Below, one piece after another: positions 5,544 to 15,002 of a DNA stretch of 22,559 nucleotides. Where the stretch lies: NCBI GenBank assembly GCA_030641105.1, contig DAOWHZ010000087.1, positions 1 to 22,559 on the forward strand. Reading direction: 5' to 3'. A program made the position numbers and the translations under genes. Within the stretch, counting starts at the first letter, position 1. The number at the start of each line of letters is the position of its first letter. The notes beneath the pieces were generated by a model. The model saw only the letters and a list, made by a program, of their open reading frames with translations. It made no database searches and was not told where the DNA came from. The DNA is from a bacterium. Lineage in GTDB: Bacteria > Patescibacteria > ABY1 > BM507 > VMTK01.

Positions 5544-5603
5544 AATAATACCTCCTGTGATGTGAATTTTTGTTAAAATTGTGTAAGGTTCTTATTTATC
5601 TTA

Positions 5604-5631
5604 ATTATACATATATATGAAAATTTGTCAA
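5604..5631 (-). promoter_or_regulatory. Consensus sigma-70 promoter for the lipoprotein gene
   Basis: On the minus strand TTGACA (5631-5626) is followed 16 bp later by TATAAT (5609-5604), both perfect hexamers. The transcript would start near 5597, giving a leader of about 50 nt that includes the AGGAGG. The -35 box lies inside the first codons of the giant gene (ATG at 5617). Confidence 0.75.
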
Positions 5632-8600
5632 GAGAAACAAAAAAGTCAAAAAAATAATACAAAAAAATCAAATATTCCAGATATTCAATTGAAGCATACA
5701 TCTATAATCACTAAAGCAATTTTAGGTTGTTTGATTTTTGGTTTAATAAGTTTAATTTTATTACAGCCAGAATTAGCCAAAGGAGTAACGCCGCCTATTT
5801 ATGTCGAAGATGAAGCTGCGAAAATACAACGAGAGAAAATAGCTGCTGGTGAAGAATCTAATTTTTGGGAGGATTTTAGTTGGCGAAAACTTCTTGAAAA
5901 AGCTCGGGAGTACTCAGGAGTAGCTTTTAAATCAGCTTTAGGTTATTTTTTAAATCAATTAGCTTACGATACAGCAACTTATTTGGCTACTGGTGATAAG
6001 GGCCAAAAGCCAATGTTTATCACTGAGGGCTGGGGAGAGTATTTAGCAAATACTGCTGATAATGCTGCTGGTTATTTTATAGAAGATCTTGGTAAGCAAG
6101 GATTTGACGGAGCAAGATTTAATCTTTGTGAACCAGACTTTGCGATTCAATATAAAATAACCATAGGTTTGCAAAGATGGCATAAGCCGCATAAACCAGC
6201 ATGTACTTTTAGTGATATGAAAAATAATTGGGAAGAAGCATTGCAAAGTGATGATTTTTTAACTGATTTTCAAAACATGTTTAATCCTTGGGAAAATGAT
6301 TTAGGTATTGCCTTAAGCTTGCAAACTCAACTTGGCAGTGAGGTAGATAAAAAAATAAATGAATCCAAAGATGAAGCAATAAAAAATAAAGGCCTTAAAG
6401 ATGTGACAGATTCTATCAGTGATTATATAAAAACCCCAGCAAGCGCGGTTGCCAAAAGAATGGATTTAGCTTTAGAAGAGGCAACTACCAAAGAAAAGAC
6501 TTATACTGGCACAGTAGCTGACGCTATTGATATTTTTATTAATACTTTAGTGGGTAAATTATTTGAGGAGTGGTTTGAAAAAGGTTTAGTTACTGAATTT
6601 CCAGAACCTAAAGTTTGGGATTATGATGATTACGAAGGGCAAGCCCAAAGAGGCGGCATTGCCGGGGCTAAAGACAGGTTTAGAAAATTAACTGAGCCCA
6701 ATTTTAGCGTAAGAGGCGATTATGATATTTTAGGCGAGTTGGTAAGCTGTCCTGATCCAACCAAAGCAGGGCCTACTAACTGCGTGATTACGGAAAATTT
6801 CAGGCAGGCAATAATTAACAGAATGACTGTTGGAAACGCGATGGAGCAGGGGTATTTGGATGCTAATAGGATTTTTGGATTTACTTCTGACGGTTTGGAG
6901 CCGGATTATTATGACGAGGGTTATCCTTACCGCTCAATGATAATTTTAAGAAAATTCAGGATTATTCCTGTTGGCTGGGAATTGGCGGCTCAATATATTA
7001 AAGATTTTAGCGATAAAACTTTGAATTTAAGCGATTTAATCGCTTGCTATGAAGACGGCGATGATGACGGCTATGGAGAATATTATGAAGATTGGTGTAA
7101 GGGATTGGTTGATCCAAGCTGGGTGTTAAAAGCGCCGCTTAATTATTGCAAGCGGGAAGGTCCGGGTCCGGAAATAATTTCCGAGCAGATTATCGGCCAA
7201 GGCGAGGACAGCGAATTTGCTATCAGCCGCAATGATAATTATTGCGCGGACGAACAGTCCTGCATTAAGGAAAATAACGACGGCTCGTGCCAATTGTACG
7301 GCTATTGCACGGAAGAGCGGAGAATATGGCTGTTTAACGGCAATTCCTGCGAGCCAAAATATAATACCTGCCAGACATTTAGGTCTCGCACCGGCAAAAC
7401 AGTTTCTTATTTGGAAAATACTTTAGATTATGATTCTTGCGATGCTGATAATGCGGGCTGTCAGGCGTATTGCGAGGATTTTGATTTTGCTAGTGATAGC
7501 TGGAATTGTACTTTAGCCACGGTCGGGGATAAATTATATTTTGACAAAGATGTTGGAGAGTGTGATAGTGATGACGAGGGCTGCCATGAATTTATCAGGA
7601 CCAAGGCCGGAGTAGGCGCTAATTTACTGACTAATTCAAGTTTTGAAGATGATTTAGCAGACAGTATCTGGGCAGGTGATGGCGCGCAAGTTGCTGATGG
7701 TTATGATGGCCAATGGGCTTTACAATTAGGAGTAATAGGAATAGATAATAAACCCATAGATGTTGCCCCGGCAGATTATTCAGTGGCCGGTGAAATATTT
7801 AGTTTGTCTTTTTACGCTAAAAATTGTACTGCCGGAGATGATTTTGGCATAGAAGCAGATACCGCGCCTTTAGACGAAGGCGGAAATTGGCAATATTATC
7901 AAACAACTTATGTTTATCCGAAAATAGCCAGTGGAAATCAAGTAAATTTTACTATAAATACCGCTTCCTGCATTATTGACGCGATTAAATTAGAGCGGGG
8001 CTTAACAGCTACGGCTTATAGCGGCTATCGCGGGCGCGGTTTGGTTTATGAAAAATTAGCCCCGGATTATTTAGCATGCGCAGGCGCTGAAACTGATCCG
8101 GATGAATGCAATAATTTTGTTCGTTGGTGCAATGAAAATGAGGTTGGCTGTGAATTATACACTTCAGTAACTGATGATTTCAGCGTGCCGGCTAAAGTAA
8201 TAGCCCAGGATTATTGCGCGGCTGAATGCGTTGGTTATGATACTTATATTCAAACTGAGACAGCTTTTGATTCATTGCGGGATGAATATTTTATTCCATC
8301 CACGGCGCAAACTTGCGGCGCTCAGGCCGCTGGCTGTGATGAATTCACTAACTTGGACGAAGTAGAGCGGGGCGGCGAAGGAATTGAATATTATATTTAT
8401 TTAAGGCAGTGCATTAAGCCGTCTGACCTAGGGGCTGATTGCGCTGAATTTTATACATGGGAGGGCAGTGATGAAACCGGGTATCAGTTAAGATTGCATA
8501 CATTGCAAGAAGATCTGGCTGGAGCTGACGGTATCCTGAATGACCCGGCTGTAACTTCAAATGATACAACAGAATGCAATGCCGCAATATACGCCTTGCC

Positions 8601-11600
8601 AGCCACTGATCCGGGTTATAATTCTGACTGCCGGGAATTTTATAACAGCAGCGGTGAAATTTCATACCATTTATATATGCGGACTATCAGCTGTGATGAA
8701 AATTGCCATCCTTATCGCAGAACAAAAAATAACATTGACCCAGCCATTACCGCGGCAGGGGATTGTAATGCGGCTGGCAGCGGCTATACGGATGTTTATG
8801 ACTGGCAGTTTAGCTGGGACGGAATTTATGAAGTTTGTTATTTTTGCAAAAATCAGGGTGAGTGGAACAATGAGCATAATGCCTGCCTTTATGACGCCAT
8901 CCCGGGACAAGGCGTGAGCTGTTCAGCCGGCCAAGACGGTTGCCGCGAGTACTCAGGCAACAGGGGCAATAATATGAGAATTGTTTTAAATAATGACTTT
9001 GAAGGCAGTTTGCAGGGCTGGACAGGAATTAACGGAGCAACAGCGGAACTTAGCAGTATGGCGCTGGCCGCCGGCGGAGAGTCTTTATATGTCCATGGCG
9101 CTAATTTTATAGCTTCCACTACAGTAGCCGGCTTAGTTCAGGAAAATAAATCTTATGTTTTAAGCTTTATAGCCAGATCAGCCGGAGCTAATCAATTTAA
9201 TTTTATTCAGTTGATTAACGGAGTTGACGCCCCGGCTGATTTTATTATTGCTCCGGTTGCGCTGGGAGGCGATTGGCAATTATATAAAGTTAATTTAGCG
9301 CGATTAGAGCATGATGTCAGCGGCAGTGAGAGTTTGGTTATTACAGCAGATGGGGATTTTTATATTGATGACATTAGATTAACGGAAATTACTGACAGAT
9401 ATTATTTAATTAAAAATTCCTGGGTAACGCCGGATTCCTGCTATGAAGATATTTTAGGCAATTATGTGGGCCCAATGTATAATTTGGGCTGTGATGAATA
9501 TTATGACAGAGACAGGTTAACTCATTATTTGCATAATTTTGACCAGCTTTGTGAAGAATCAGCGGTTGGCTGTGAAATAATGATAGACACGCATAATTAC
9601 AGTGATTATAATTCAGAAGCTTTTAATGCCGGAGATCCTAGTGAAATAATTATACCGGCTGACAGTTTTGTTTATGTGGTTTATGACAGAGATAAAAAGT
9701 GTAATTCGCGGGATAAGGGCTGTCAGCGCTTAGGCGATCCTTATCAGTATGGCAGTGAAGTGATTTATGATGATGTTTATTTACTGAATAATCCGGATGA
9801 TTATGATAGTATTTTATGCGTTGAAAGAGCGGTTGGCTGTGAGGAATGGACAACTAGTGAAGGCAGCAGTTATTTTAAAGACCCGGGCGATATGGTTTGC
9901 GAATGGCGCCAGGGCTATCAGGACAGCTGGGGCTGGTGGAAGAAAAAAATAAAAAGGTGCAATGGCATAGGCAATATTTGTTTAACTGATAATGATTGCG
10001 TTATGGGGGAAATTTGTGAATTAGAGACGGCTGATAATACTTGCAATGTCAGCCAATACAAAACAATCGGCTATGGCGGGCAGGGCAATATAATTAAACA
10101 GCCGGCTAATATCGGAAATGAATACTGGATCGGGTTATGCCCGGCAAGCGAGGCGGGATGTTCTGAATACATTGATCCAATAAGCAAATTTTCCACTAAT
10201 GTAATTTTCAATCCTGATTTTTCCGATATTGACAGCAATGGAAGTTTTGGCGATGGCTGGACCGGCAGTAGCCAGGGGATTGAAATTGATTCTTATACCT
10301 TGTATGTTTTACGGGGCAATGGCGCGAGTATAAAAAATTGTAATGGCATCCGCGAATTATTGGATGATAATAATAATCTAAGCGGTCCGGTAAGTTTTGT
10401 TAGTGTTAATGGCCGGAGCGTCAGGTTTTATTCAGGCACTGACACTATTTGCACAGTGGCTGGCGGAGCTGTTGGCAATGTTGTTGAGTTGAGAAAAGCT
10501 GTTGTTGATTATCAATTAAAGCAGGATGTGGATAAAACAACTTGCAATGGCATTGTTGATTTTGAACAGGGCTGTGTTTTGTTTAATGAGCGGTATCAGG
10601 ACGGTTCGGCTAAAGCAAGTTTAATTTGGGACGCTGATTTAACTGTTGCGGACGGAAGCGGCGTTACGCCGCGAACAGGCGCTGCTGGCCAGCGGGATGC
10701 CAATGTTTTACTTAAAGTAACGCCGGATCGCGTTTGCAATCAGTGGCTGGCTTGCAGGAGTTTTGTCAAGGACGAGGATGATAATAATGTTTGTTTTGAC
10801 ATTGGTTTGTGCGACAGTGTTGATGATAATGGCAATTGCAACAGTTTTATCATTACTAACAAGGAAAATCAAACTTATCCTAATCCGCTTAGTGCTGATT
10901 CAATCAGCAATATGTCCGGCTATACTAAGGTTGGCTATAAAAACAGTTCTATAAAAACAGATTATTATTTATTAGGCGCGATGGAGCAGGAAGGCCAGAT
11001 AACTAATGTTCCGAATGGCGGATTTGAATTTTACGGCAGCAATGGCTATCCAATCGGCTGGAACGCGGTTGGTGTCAGCTGGGATGAAAATAAATTCAGC
11101 GTGATTAATAATCCGATTAGCGCGCAAGTGGAAGGCATTGGTTATCCCTTAGAAGGCAGGTCGTTTTTAAAATTTTCCCCTTCAGCCGGCAGAATGGAAT
11201 CAGAGTTTATAGATGTTGAGCCAGATACAGAGTATGTTTTATCAGCCTATATGAATACTATTAATTTTAAGTTAAACATTGAGGATATCAATAATGGGCT
11301 TAGCGCCTGTTCAGTTGGTATTTTAACTTATGATAATGAAGGCAATCAGACGCAGGATCCAACCGGCTCGTCGCAGGATATTGTTTATTGCCTTCATCAG
11401 CCCCTTGGGCATGGCTGTGGGATGTATTTGGCAGGCGGCAATGACTGGACTAAAATATTAACTCGCTTTCAAGTAGGAGCAGACACTAATAAAATTAAAC
11501 TTGTATTGTTAGGTAGATGGTGGTTTGGCTATACTCCGCCTACTACTTGGGCAAATGAGGGACATTGCGCTGATGAGGATAGTTTATGCATGGGCAATGT

Positions 11601-14193
11601 TTATATTGATGATATTAAAATTCGTCCGGCTTTGGAAGTTTATGACAGCCCGTATTCCGTGGCTATAGATGATCCTGCTTGTACATATACGCCAACCATG
11701 GACTGGATAGCCAACCGTTGGCAAGTGGATTGGATAGTTCCGCAGTCCTGCCGTTTGTATCCGCAGGATGATTCTTTGTCCTGCGATTATTACGAGGATT
11801 CCGGCAAAAGACAAAAGGGCTGGCTGGGCTATTGCTTGGAATATGACCGGTATCCGGGCAGTAATGACGCTTGTTTGATGTGGTGGCCGGTTGACAAAGT
11901 CAGAGGCGAGGGGATTGAAGAAGGGGCTGGGTACGCGGATCGGTTTCCGTTGTATTATTGTGTTGACAAAGAAGATAGAATTATGACAGCGCCTGACGAA
12001 AGAATTAGAGCTAACAGAATTAGTGGATCATGTCATCAAGGTAATGGCCCAGGAGATAGTTGGTGTTATGATCTTCAGGGCGGTTATGGCCTTACTTATA
12101 ATGGTTGTTGTGTTATAGATGAAATTGTAGAAAAATTATCTGAGCCTGTATTTAATATTATAGGTGATGATTATATAGTTCAAATAGGGTGCGCTACTGG
12201 TTTGCCATGTACTGATAAAGGTACTATAAGTTTTAGCCAAGACGGGAAATCATGGAGTGTACCAATAGATATTGGTCCTGGTGGTGCATTCCATTCTCTT
12301 GAATTTGGAGGTTTGCCTTTTGTTGAATATATAAAGATTGTTAATACAACATCAGTTTTCGGTACAACAGGAATTCTCTCTTTAGCTATTCATGAGCATT
12401 ATCCAACAGCGTTATCACCGTATTGTTCAAAACTTGTTCAAACCGTAACACCTGTTGGCCAGAATAAATATTGGAGCGGACGAGTTTACCAAGGTAGTAA
12501 TTATAAATTTAGCTGTAATGAAAATTTTTTACAATATAATCTTACATGTTCTTATCTTTCTGATTATCCGCCGTTTGGCTCAATTGTTCCTCCTGGTGAT
12601 TCCTGGAGCATAGTGGTTAATCCGTATGAATGGGACAGTAAAGATACAGATGGATTTCAGCCGCTGTATTACGAATTGCCTGATGAAAGTTTAAGCGAGC
12701 CGTATCAGGCAAGAATGGGGCAATTGCATACCACGGACAGTGTTCAGCGTCTTTTCGCGCAAAGCTATGGAGTTTGGGAGTGGCAAACAGGCGAGATGTG
12801 CGCGGACGGCAGTTTTGTTCAGGGGGAAACCGGAATGGTTGGTTTTGGCGAATGCCATCAATATTGCCAGGACGGATATTGCGAAGGCGCTTTTGAGGTG
12901 CCGGAAAATACTCCGCCAAACCCAGCCGCCATTACCGCCGCTTATATGTTTAGCGGTTCATTCTATATTTTAGACGACCAGAATTGGTATGCCCATGCTG
13001 GAGGCAGTTGGTGGGGTTCAGGGGCTTTGGCTGATGCCTGGGGAGGAGTTACTAACGCTCCGCAGAATTTTGCCGCCATTACAGCGGGTTATGTTTTGTC
13101 TTCTGACAACAGACTATATATTTTAGACAACCAGAATTGGTATGCTTATGCCTCGCCCAGTTGGGTGGCTTCAGGAGCTTTGGCTGATGCTTGGGGCGGA
13201 GTGGCTAATGCGCCGCAGAATTTTGCCTCTATTACCGCTGGTTATGAGAATAACGGTTATCTATGGATTTTAGATAATCAAAATTGGTATGCTTATAACG
13301 CAGGCACTGGCTGGGCGGCTCCTGCGGACTTTGGACTTCCTAATAATTCCTTAGCAACAGTATGGGGCGCAGATCCAGATCCTGATGCTCCAGAGCCTCC
13401 TTTTTCAAATATCACGGCTGGTTCTGAGGTAGGTTTACTATGGATTTTAGATGACCAAGATTGGCATACTTATGACTCAACACGACCTGCAGATTCGCGA
13501 TGGACCACGGGTTCCTTAGCTGAGCGCTGGGAGTATGCCACATCCACAGAATGCGTTGGCGGTATTAATGACGGCAAGCCTTGCGATCCAACAGTTAATA
13601 ACGACTGTCCGGGCAGCCATTGTATTGAAAGCGGCAGGTATGTGCCTGTTAGCGGCCAAGACTGGAGCGTGCCGGATTATTTATGCCAAGGGCCTGATGG
13701 TACAAGGCCTTTATGCAGTGGTGATGATTGTTTAATCTGCCCGGGCGTTACTTGTGATTTTTGCGCTATATTGCCAAAAATAGACAATATTGAAGTTAAT
13801 AAAACAGTAATACAAAATACTGATTTTGTAAATTTAACATTTAACAGCATAGTTGACAGCCAGCAACTGCCTTTGGTTATGTACGCTGTGGACTGGGGGG
13901 ATGGCGACCAAACAGTGGTTAGCGGAGTTGAAATGAGGGACAGAGCCAATCCTGACCGCCCGCATTCGCTGTACCATTTATACAGCTATTGGGATTTAAA
14001 GGCAAGATACGCAAGCGGAGTATATGGAACTGACCATTGGATTACCTGTTCTGAAAGCGAATGCAGCATTCAGCCAAAAGTTAAAATTAAGGATAACTGG
14101 GGCTGGTGCAGTAAAGGAAGCGAGGGCGATCAATGCCCGCAAGGCAATAGCGGCTGGGAGCTTGGAGCTTGGATTGTGGTTAGGGAGAGATGA
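5617..14193 (+). CDS. Giant Cys-rich surface/secreted protein, 2858 aa
   Basis: Not a named family, but proteins of this type are common beside VirB6-like genes in CPR genomes. Residues 1-29 are basic and 30-50 are a membrane helix or signal anchor. Residues 60-520 are a mostly helical region. From about 610 to 1655 come at least eleven short motifs, GC followed by polar residues and usually an aromatic (VGCELYT, AGCDEF, VGCEEWT, AGCSEY), each preceded by another Cys. Four jelly-roll, carbohydrate-binding-like modules start near 669, 1121, 1529 and 1798 (NSSFEDD, NNDFEGSLQGW, NPDFSD, NGGFEF). Four propeller-like repeats span 2438-2638 (LYILDNQNWYAY). A PKD-like domain (VDWGDGD, near 2770) is close to the C-terminus. 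A likely cell-surface adhesin or envelope partner of the next genes. It ends in TGA. Confidence 0.85.
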   Translation: MKICQEKQKSQKNNTKKSNIPDIQLKHTSIITKAILGCLIFGLISLILLQPELAKGVTPPIYVEDEAAKIQREKIAAGEESNFWEDFSWRKLLEKAREYSGVAFKSALGYFLNQLAYDTATYLATGDKGQKPMFITEGWGEYLANTADNAAGYFIEDLGKQGFDGARFNLCEPDFAIQYKITIGLQRWHKPHKPACTFSDMKNNWEEALQSDDFLTDFQNMFNPWENDLGIALSLQTQLGSEVDKKINESKDEAIKNKGLKDVTDSISDYIKTPASAVAKRMDLALEEATTKEKTYTGTVADAIDIFINTLVGKLFEEWFEKGLVTEFPEPKVWDYDDYEGQAQRGGIAGAKDRFRKLTEPNFSVRGDYDILGELVSCPDPTKAGPTNCVITENFRQAIINRMTVGNAMEQGYLDANRIFGFTSDGLEPDYYDEGYPYRSMIILRKFRIIPVGWELAAQYIKDFSDKTLNLSDLIACYEDGDDDGYGEYYEDWCKGLVDPSWVLKAPLNYCKREGPGPEIISEQIIGQGEDSEFAISRNDNYCADEQSCIKENNDGSCQLYGYCTEERRIWLFNGNSCEPKYNTCQTFRSRTGKTVSYLENTLDYDSCDADNAGCQAYCEDFDFASDSWNCTLATVGDKLYFDKDVGECDSDDEGCHEFIRTKAGVGANLLTNSSFEDDLADSIWAGDGAQVADGYDGQWALQLGVIGIDNKPIDVAPADYSVAGEIFSLSFYAKNCTAGDDFGIEADTAPLDEGGNWQYYQTTYVYPKIASGNQVNFTINTASCIIDAIKLERGLTATAYSGYRGRGLVYEKLAPDYLACAGAETDPDECNNFVRWCNENEVGCELYTSVTDDFSVPAKVIAQDYCAAECVGYDTYIQTETAFDSLRDEYFIPSTAQTCGAQAAGCDEFTNLDEVERGGEGIEYYIYLRQCIKPSDLGADCAEFYTWEGSDETGYQLRLHTLQEDLAGADGILNDPAVTSNDTTECNAAIYALPATDPGYNSDCREFYNSSGEISYHLYMRTISCDENCHPYRRTKNNIDPAITAAGDCNAAGSGYTDVYDWQFSWDGIYEVCYFCKNQGEWNNEHNACLYDAIPGQGVSCSAGQDGCREYSGNRGNNMRIVLNNDFEGSLQGWTGINGATAELSSMALAAGGESLYVHGANFIASTTVAGLVQENKSYVLSFIARSAGANQFNFIQLINGVDAPADFIIAPVALGGDWQLYKVNLARLEHDVSGSESLVITADGDFYIDDIRLTEITDRYYLIKNSWVTPDSCYEDILGNYVGPMYNLGCDEYYDRDRLTHYLHNFDQLCEESAVGCEIMIDTHNYSDYNSEAFNAGDPSEIIIPADSFVYVVYDRDKKCNSRDKGCQRLGDPYQYGSEVIYDDVYLLNNPDDYDSILCVERAVGCEEWTTSEGSSYFKDPGDMVCEWRQGYQDSWGWWKKKIKRCNGIGNICLTDNDCVMGEICELETADNTCNVSQYKTIGYGGQGNIIKQPANIGNEYWIGLCPASEAGCSEYIDPISKFSTNVIFNPDFSDIDSNGSFGDGWTGSSQGIEIDSYTLYVLRGNGASIKNCNGIRELLDDNNNLSGPVSFVSVNGRSVRFYSGTDTICTVAGGAVGNVVELRKAVVDYQLKQDVDKTTCNGIVDFEQGCVLFNERYQDGSAKASLIWDADLTVADGSGVTPRTGAAGQRDANVLLKVTPDRVCNQWLACRSFVKDEDDNNVCFDIGLCDSVDDNGNCNSFIITNKENQTYPNPLSADSISNMSGYTKVGYKNSSIKTDYYLLGAMEQEGQITNVPNGGFEFYGSNGYPIGWNAVGVSWDENKFSVINNPISAQVEGIGYPLEGRSFLKFSPSAGRMESEFIDVEPDTEYVLSAYMNTINFKLNIEDINNGLSACSVGILTYDNEGNQTQDPTGSSQDIVYCLHQPLGHGCGMYLAGGNDWTKILTRFQVGADTNKIKLVLLGRWWFGYTPPTTWANEGHCADEDSLCMGNVYIDDIKIRPALEVYDSPYSVAIDDPACTYTPTMDWIANRWQVDWIVPQSCRLYPQDDSLSCDYYEDSGKRQKGWLGYCLEYDRYPGSNDACLMWWPVDKVRGEGIEEGAGYADRFPLYYCVDKEDRIMTAPDERIRANRISGSCHQGNGPGDSWCYDLQGGYGLTYNGCCVIDEIVEKLSEPVFNIIGDDYIVQIGCATGLPCTDKGTISFSQDGKSWSVPIDIGPGGAFHSLEFGGLPFVEYIKIVNTTSVFGTTGILSLAIHEHYPTALSPYCSKLVQTVTPVGQNKYWSGRVYQGSNYKFSCNENFLQYNLTCSYLSDYPPFGSIVPPGDSWSIVVNPYEWDSKDTDGFQPLYYELPDESLSEPYQARMGQLHTTDSVQRLFAQSYGVWEWQTGEMCADGSFVQGETGMVGFGECHQYCQDGYCEGAFEVPENTPPNPAAITAAYMFSGSFYILDDQNWYAHAGGSWWGSGALADAWGGVTNAPQNFAAITAGYVLSSDNRLYILDNQNWYAYASPSWVASGALADAWGGVANAPQNFASITAGYENNGYLWILDNQNWYAYNAGTGWAAPADFGLPNNSLATVWGADPDPDAPEPPFSNITAGSEVGLLWILDDQDWHTYDSTRPADSRWTTGSLAERWEYATSTECVGGINDGKPCDPTVNNDCPGSHCIESGRYVPVSGQDWSVPDYLCQGPDGTRPLCSGDDCLICPGVTCDFCAILPKIDNIEVNKTVIQNTDFVNLTFNSIVDSQQLPLVMYAVDWGDGDQTVVSGVEMRDRANPDRPHSLYHLYSYWDLKARYASGVYGTDHWITCSESECSIQPKVKIKDNWGWCSKGSEGDQCPQGNSGWELGAWIVVRER

Positions 14194-14243
14194 TGTCGCG
14201 TAACTCATAACTCATAACGCATAACTTTAGTAAAAATCAAAGG

Positions 14244-14279
14244 ACTGGTCATAAATTGCGACCAGTTGGATATTTTTTA
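14244..14279 (+). terminator. Probable terminator after the giant gene
   Basis: ACTGGTC (14244-14250) and GACCAGT (14260-14266) form a 7-bp hairpin with a 9-nt loop. TGGATATTTTTT follows. The T-run is slightly displaced from the stem, so strength is uncertain. Directly upstream is a small CATAAC-type tandem repeat (14203-14226). Confidence 0.5.
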
Positions 14280-14305
14280 AGATCGCAAAATGCGACCTCC
14301 CGCTT

Positions 14306-14383
14306 CGTCAGAGTCTCCTGAAAGGGACTCTGACGCTCCGGTGCTTCGGAACCGTCAGAGTCCCCTGCGGGAGACTCTGACGG
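14306..14383. repeat. Pair of CGTCAGAGTC palindromes
   Basis: Palindrome one (14306-14335) has 10-bp arms CGTCAGAGTC/GACTCTGACG. Palindrome two (14352-14383) has 11-bp arms CCGTCAGAGTC/GACTCTGACGG, one C-A mismatch, then C-TGCG-G at the tip (14365-14370). Two close copies resemble a BIME. A third copy is at 19336-19366. They lie in the gap between the giant gene and the 190-aa gene; no gene is hidden here. Confidence 0.9.
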
Positions 14384-14419
14384 AGCAGAGAAGGGACTAA
14401 ATGTAATTAAAATATATTT

Positions 14420-14992
14420 ATGGCGCAAGCGAATTCACATACCATATCTCCACAAGACCAGTTAGCTATGGCTGGTTTATTAAGGGAAGAGAGAACAAAG
14501 CAGTCCGCTGATGTGGCGTCCGCTAAAGAAGAGTCAGTTGAAAGACCTGCGGCAGGCCAACAGCCAAAAAGTTTGCGGCAGACTGTAGTGGCGGCGCGCA
14601 GAGCAATGGATGTTAAGCAAAGAGCTAAAGATAAAATTGAAGAAAAAGTCGGGGTGCCCGCGAGAATGGGGACGAATTATGCTTTGCGCTGGGCATGGCT
14701 GACTTTAATCCCCAGTTTTGGCTTGAGTTTGCTATATATTAATTTGCATGTGTTTTTGAAGATGGTTTTTGGGGAGAAATTATTTTGCAAATTAGGCAAT
14801 GAATGGATTCCAAAACAGGTACAAGCTGTTGGCGGTGAGGCAGGGAGGGCAGGCGGAAAGACAATTGGCATCGTGGAGGTGATGGGGTTGTTGGTGTTGG
14901 ATTTGGCAGCGTTTTTGTTCATAATAGCAGCAATAGCGATTTTAGTATTAATCATAGATTTAATTACAGGTATATTTGGCTGGTTTATATAA
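14420..14992 (+). CDS. Small membrane protein of the VirB6-like module
   Basis: A 190-aa protein. Residues 1-80 are polar and likely cytoplasmic, with a basic helical stretch (RQTVVAARRAMDVKQRAKDK). Residues about 91-116 are one membrane helix, 117-148 a polar loop, and 150-188 a long hydrophobic stretch that may hold one or two helices. It ends 10 nt before the VirB6-like gene, so the two are probably co-transcribed and may interact. I do not recognise a named family. Confidence 0.7.
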   Translation: MAQANSHTISPQDQLAMAGLLREERTKQSADVASAKEESVERPAAGQQPKSLRQTVVAARRAMDVKQRAKDKIEEKVGVPARMGTNYALRWAWLTLIPSFGLSLLYINLHVFLKMVFGEKLFCKLGNEWIPKQVQAVGGEAGRAGGKTIGIVEVMGLLVLDLAAFLFIIAAIAILVLIIDLITGIFGWFI

Positions 14993-15002
14993 TTTCAATT
15001 AA

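Noticed and set aside
8414..13949. Several 60-118 aa ORFs on both strands inside the giant gene
   Set aside because: They are other-frame readings of the 2858-aa gene, without RBS or recognisable domains.
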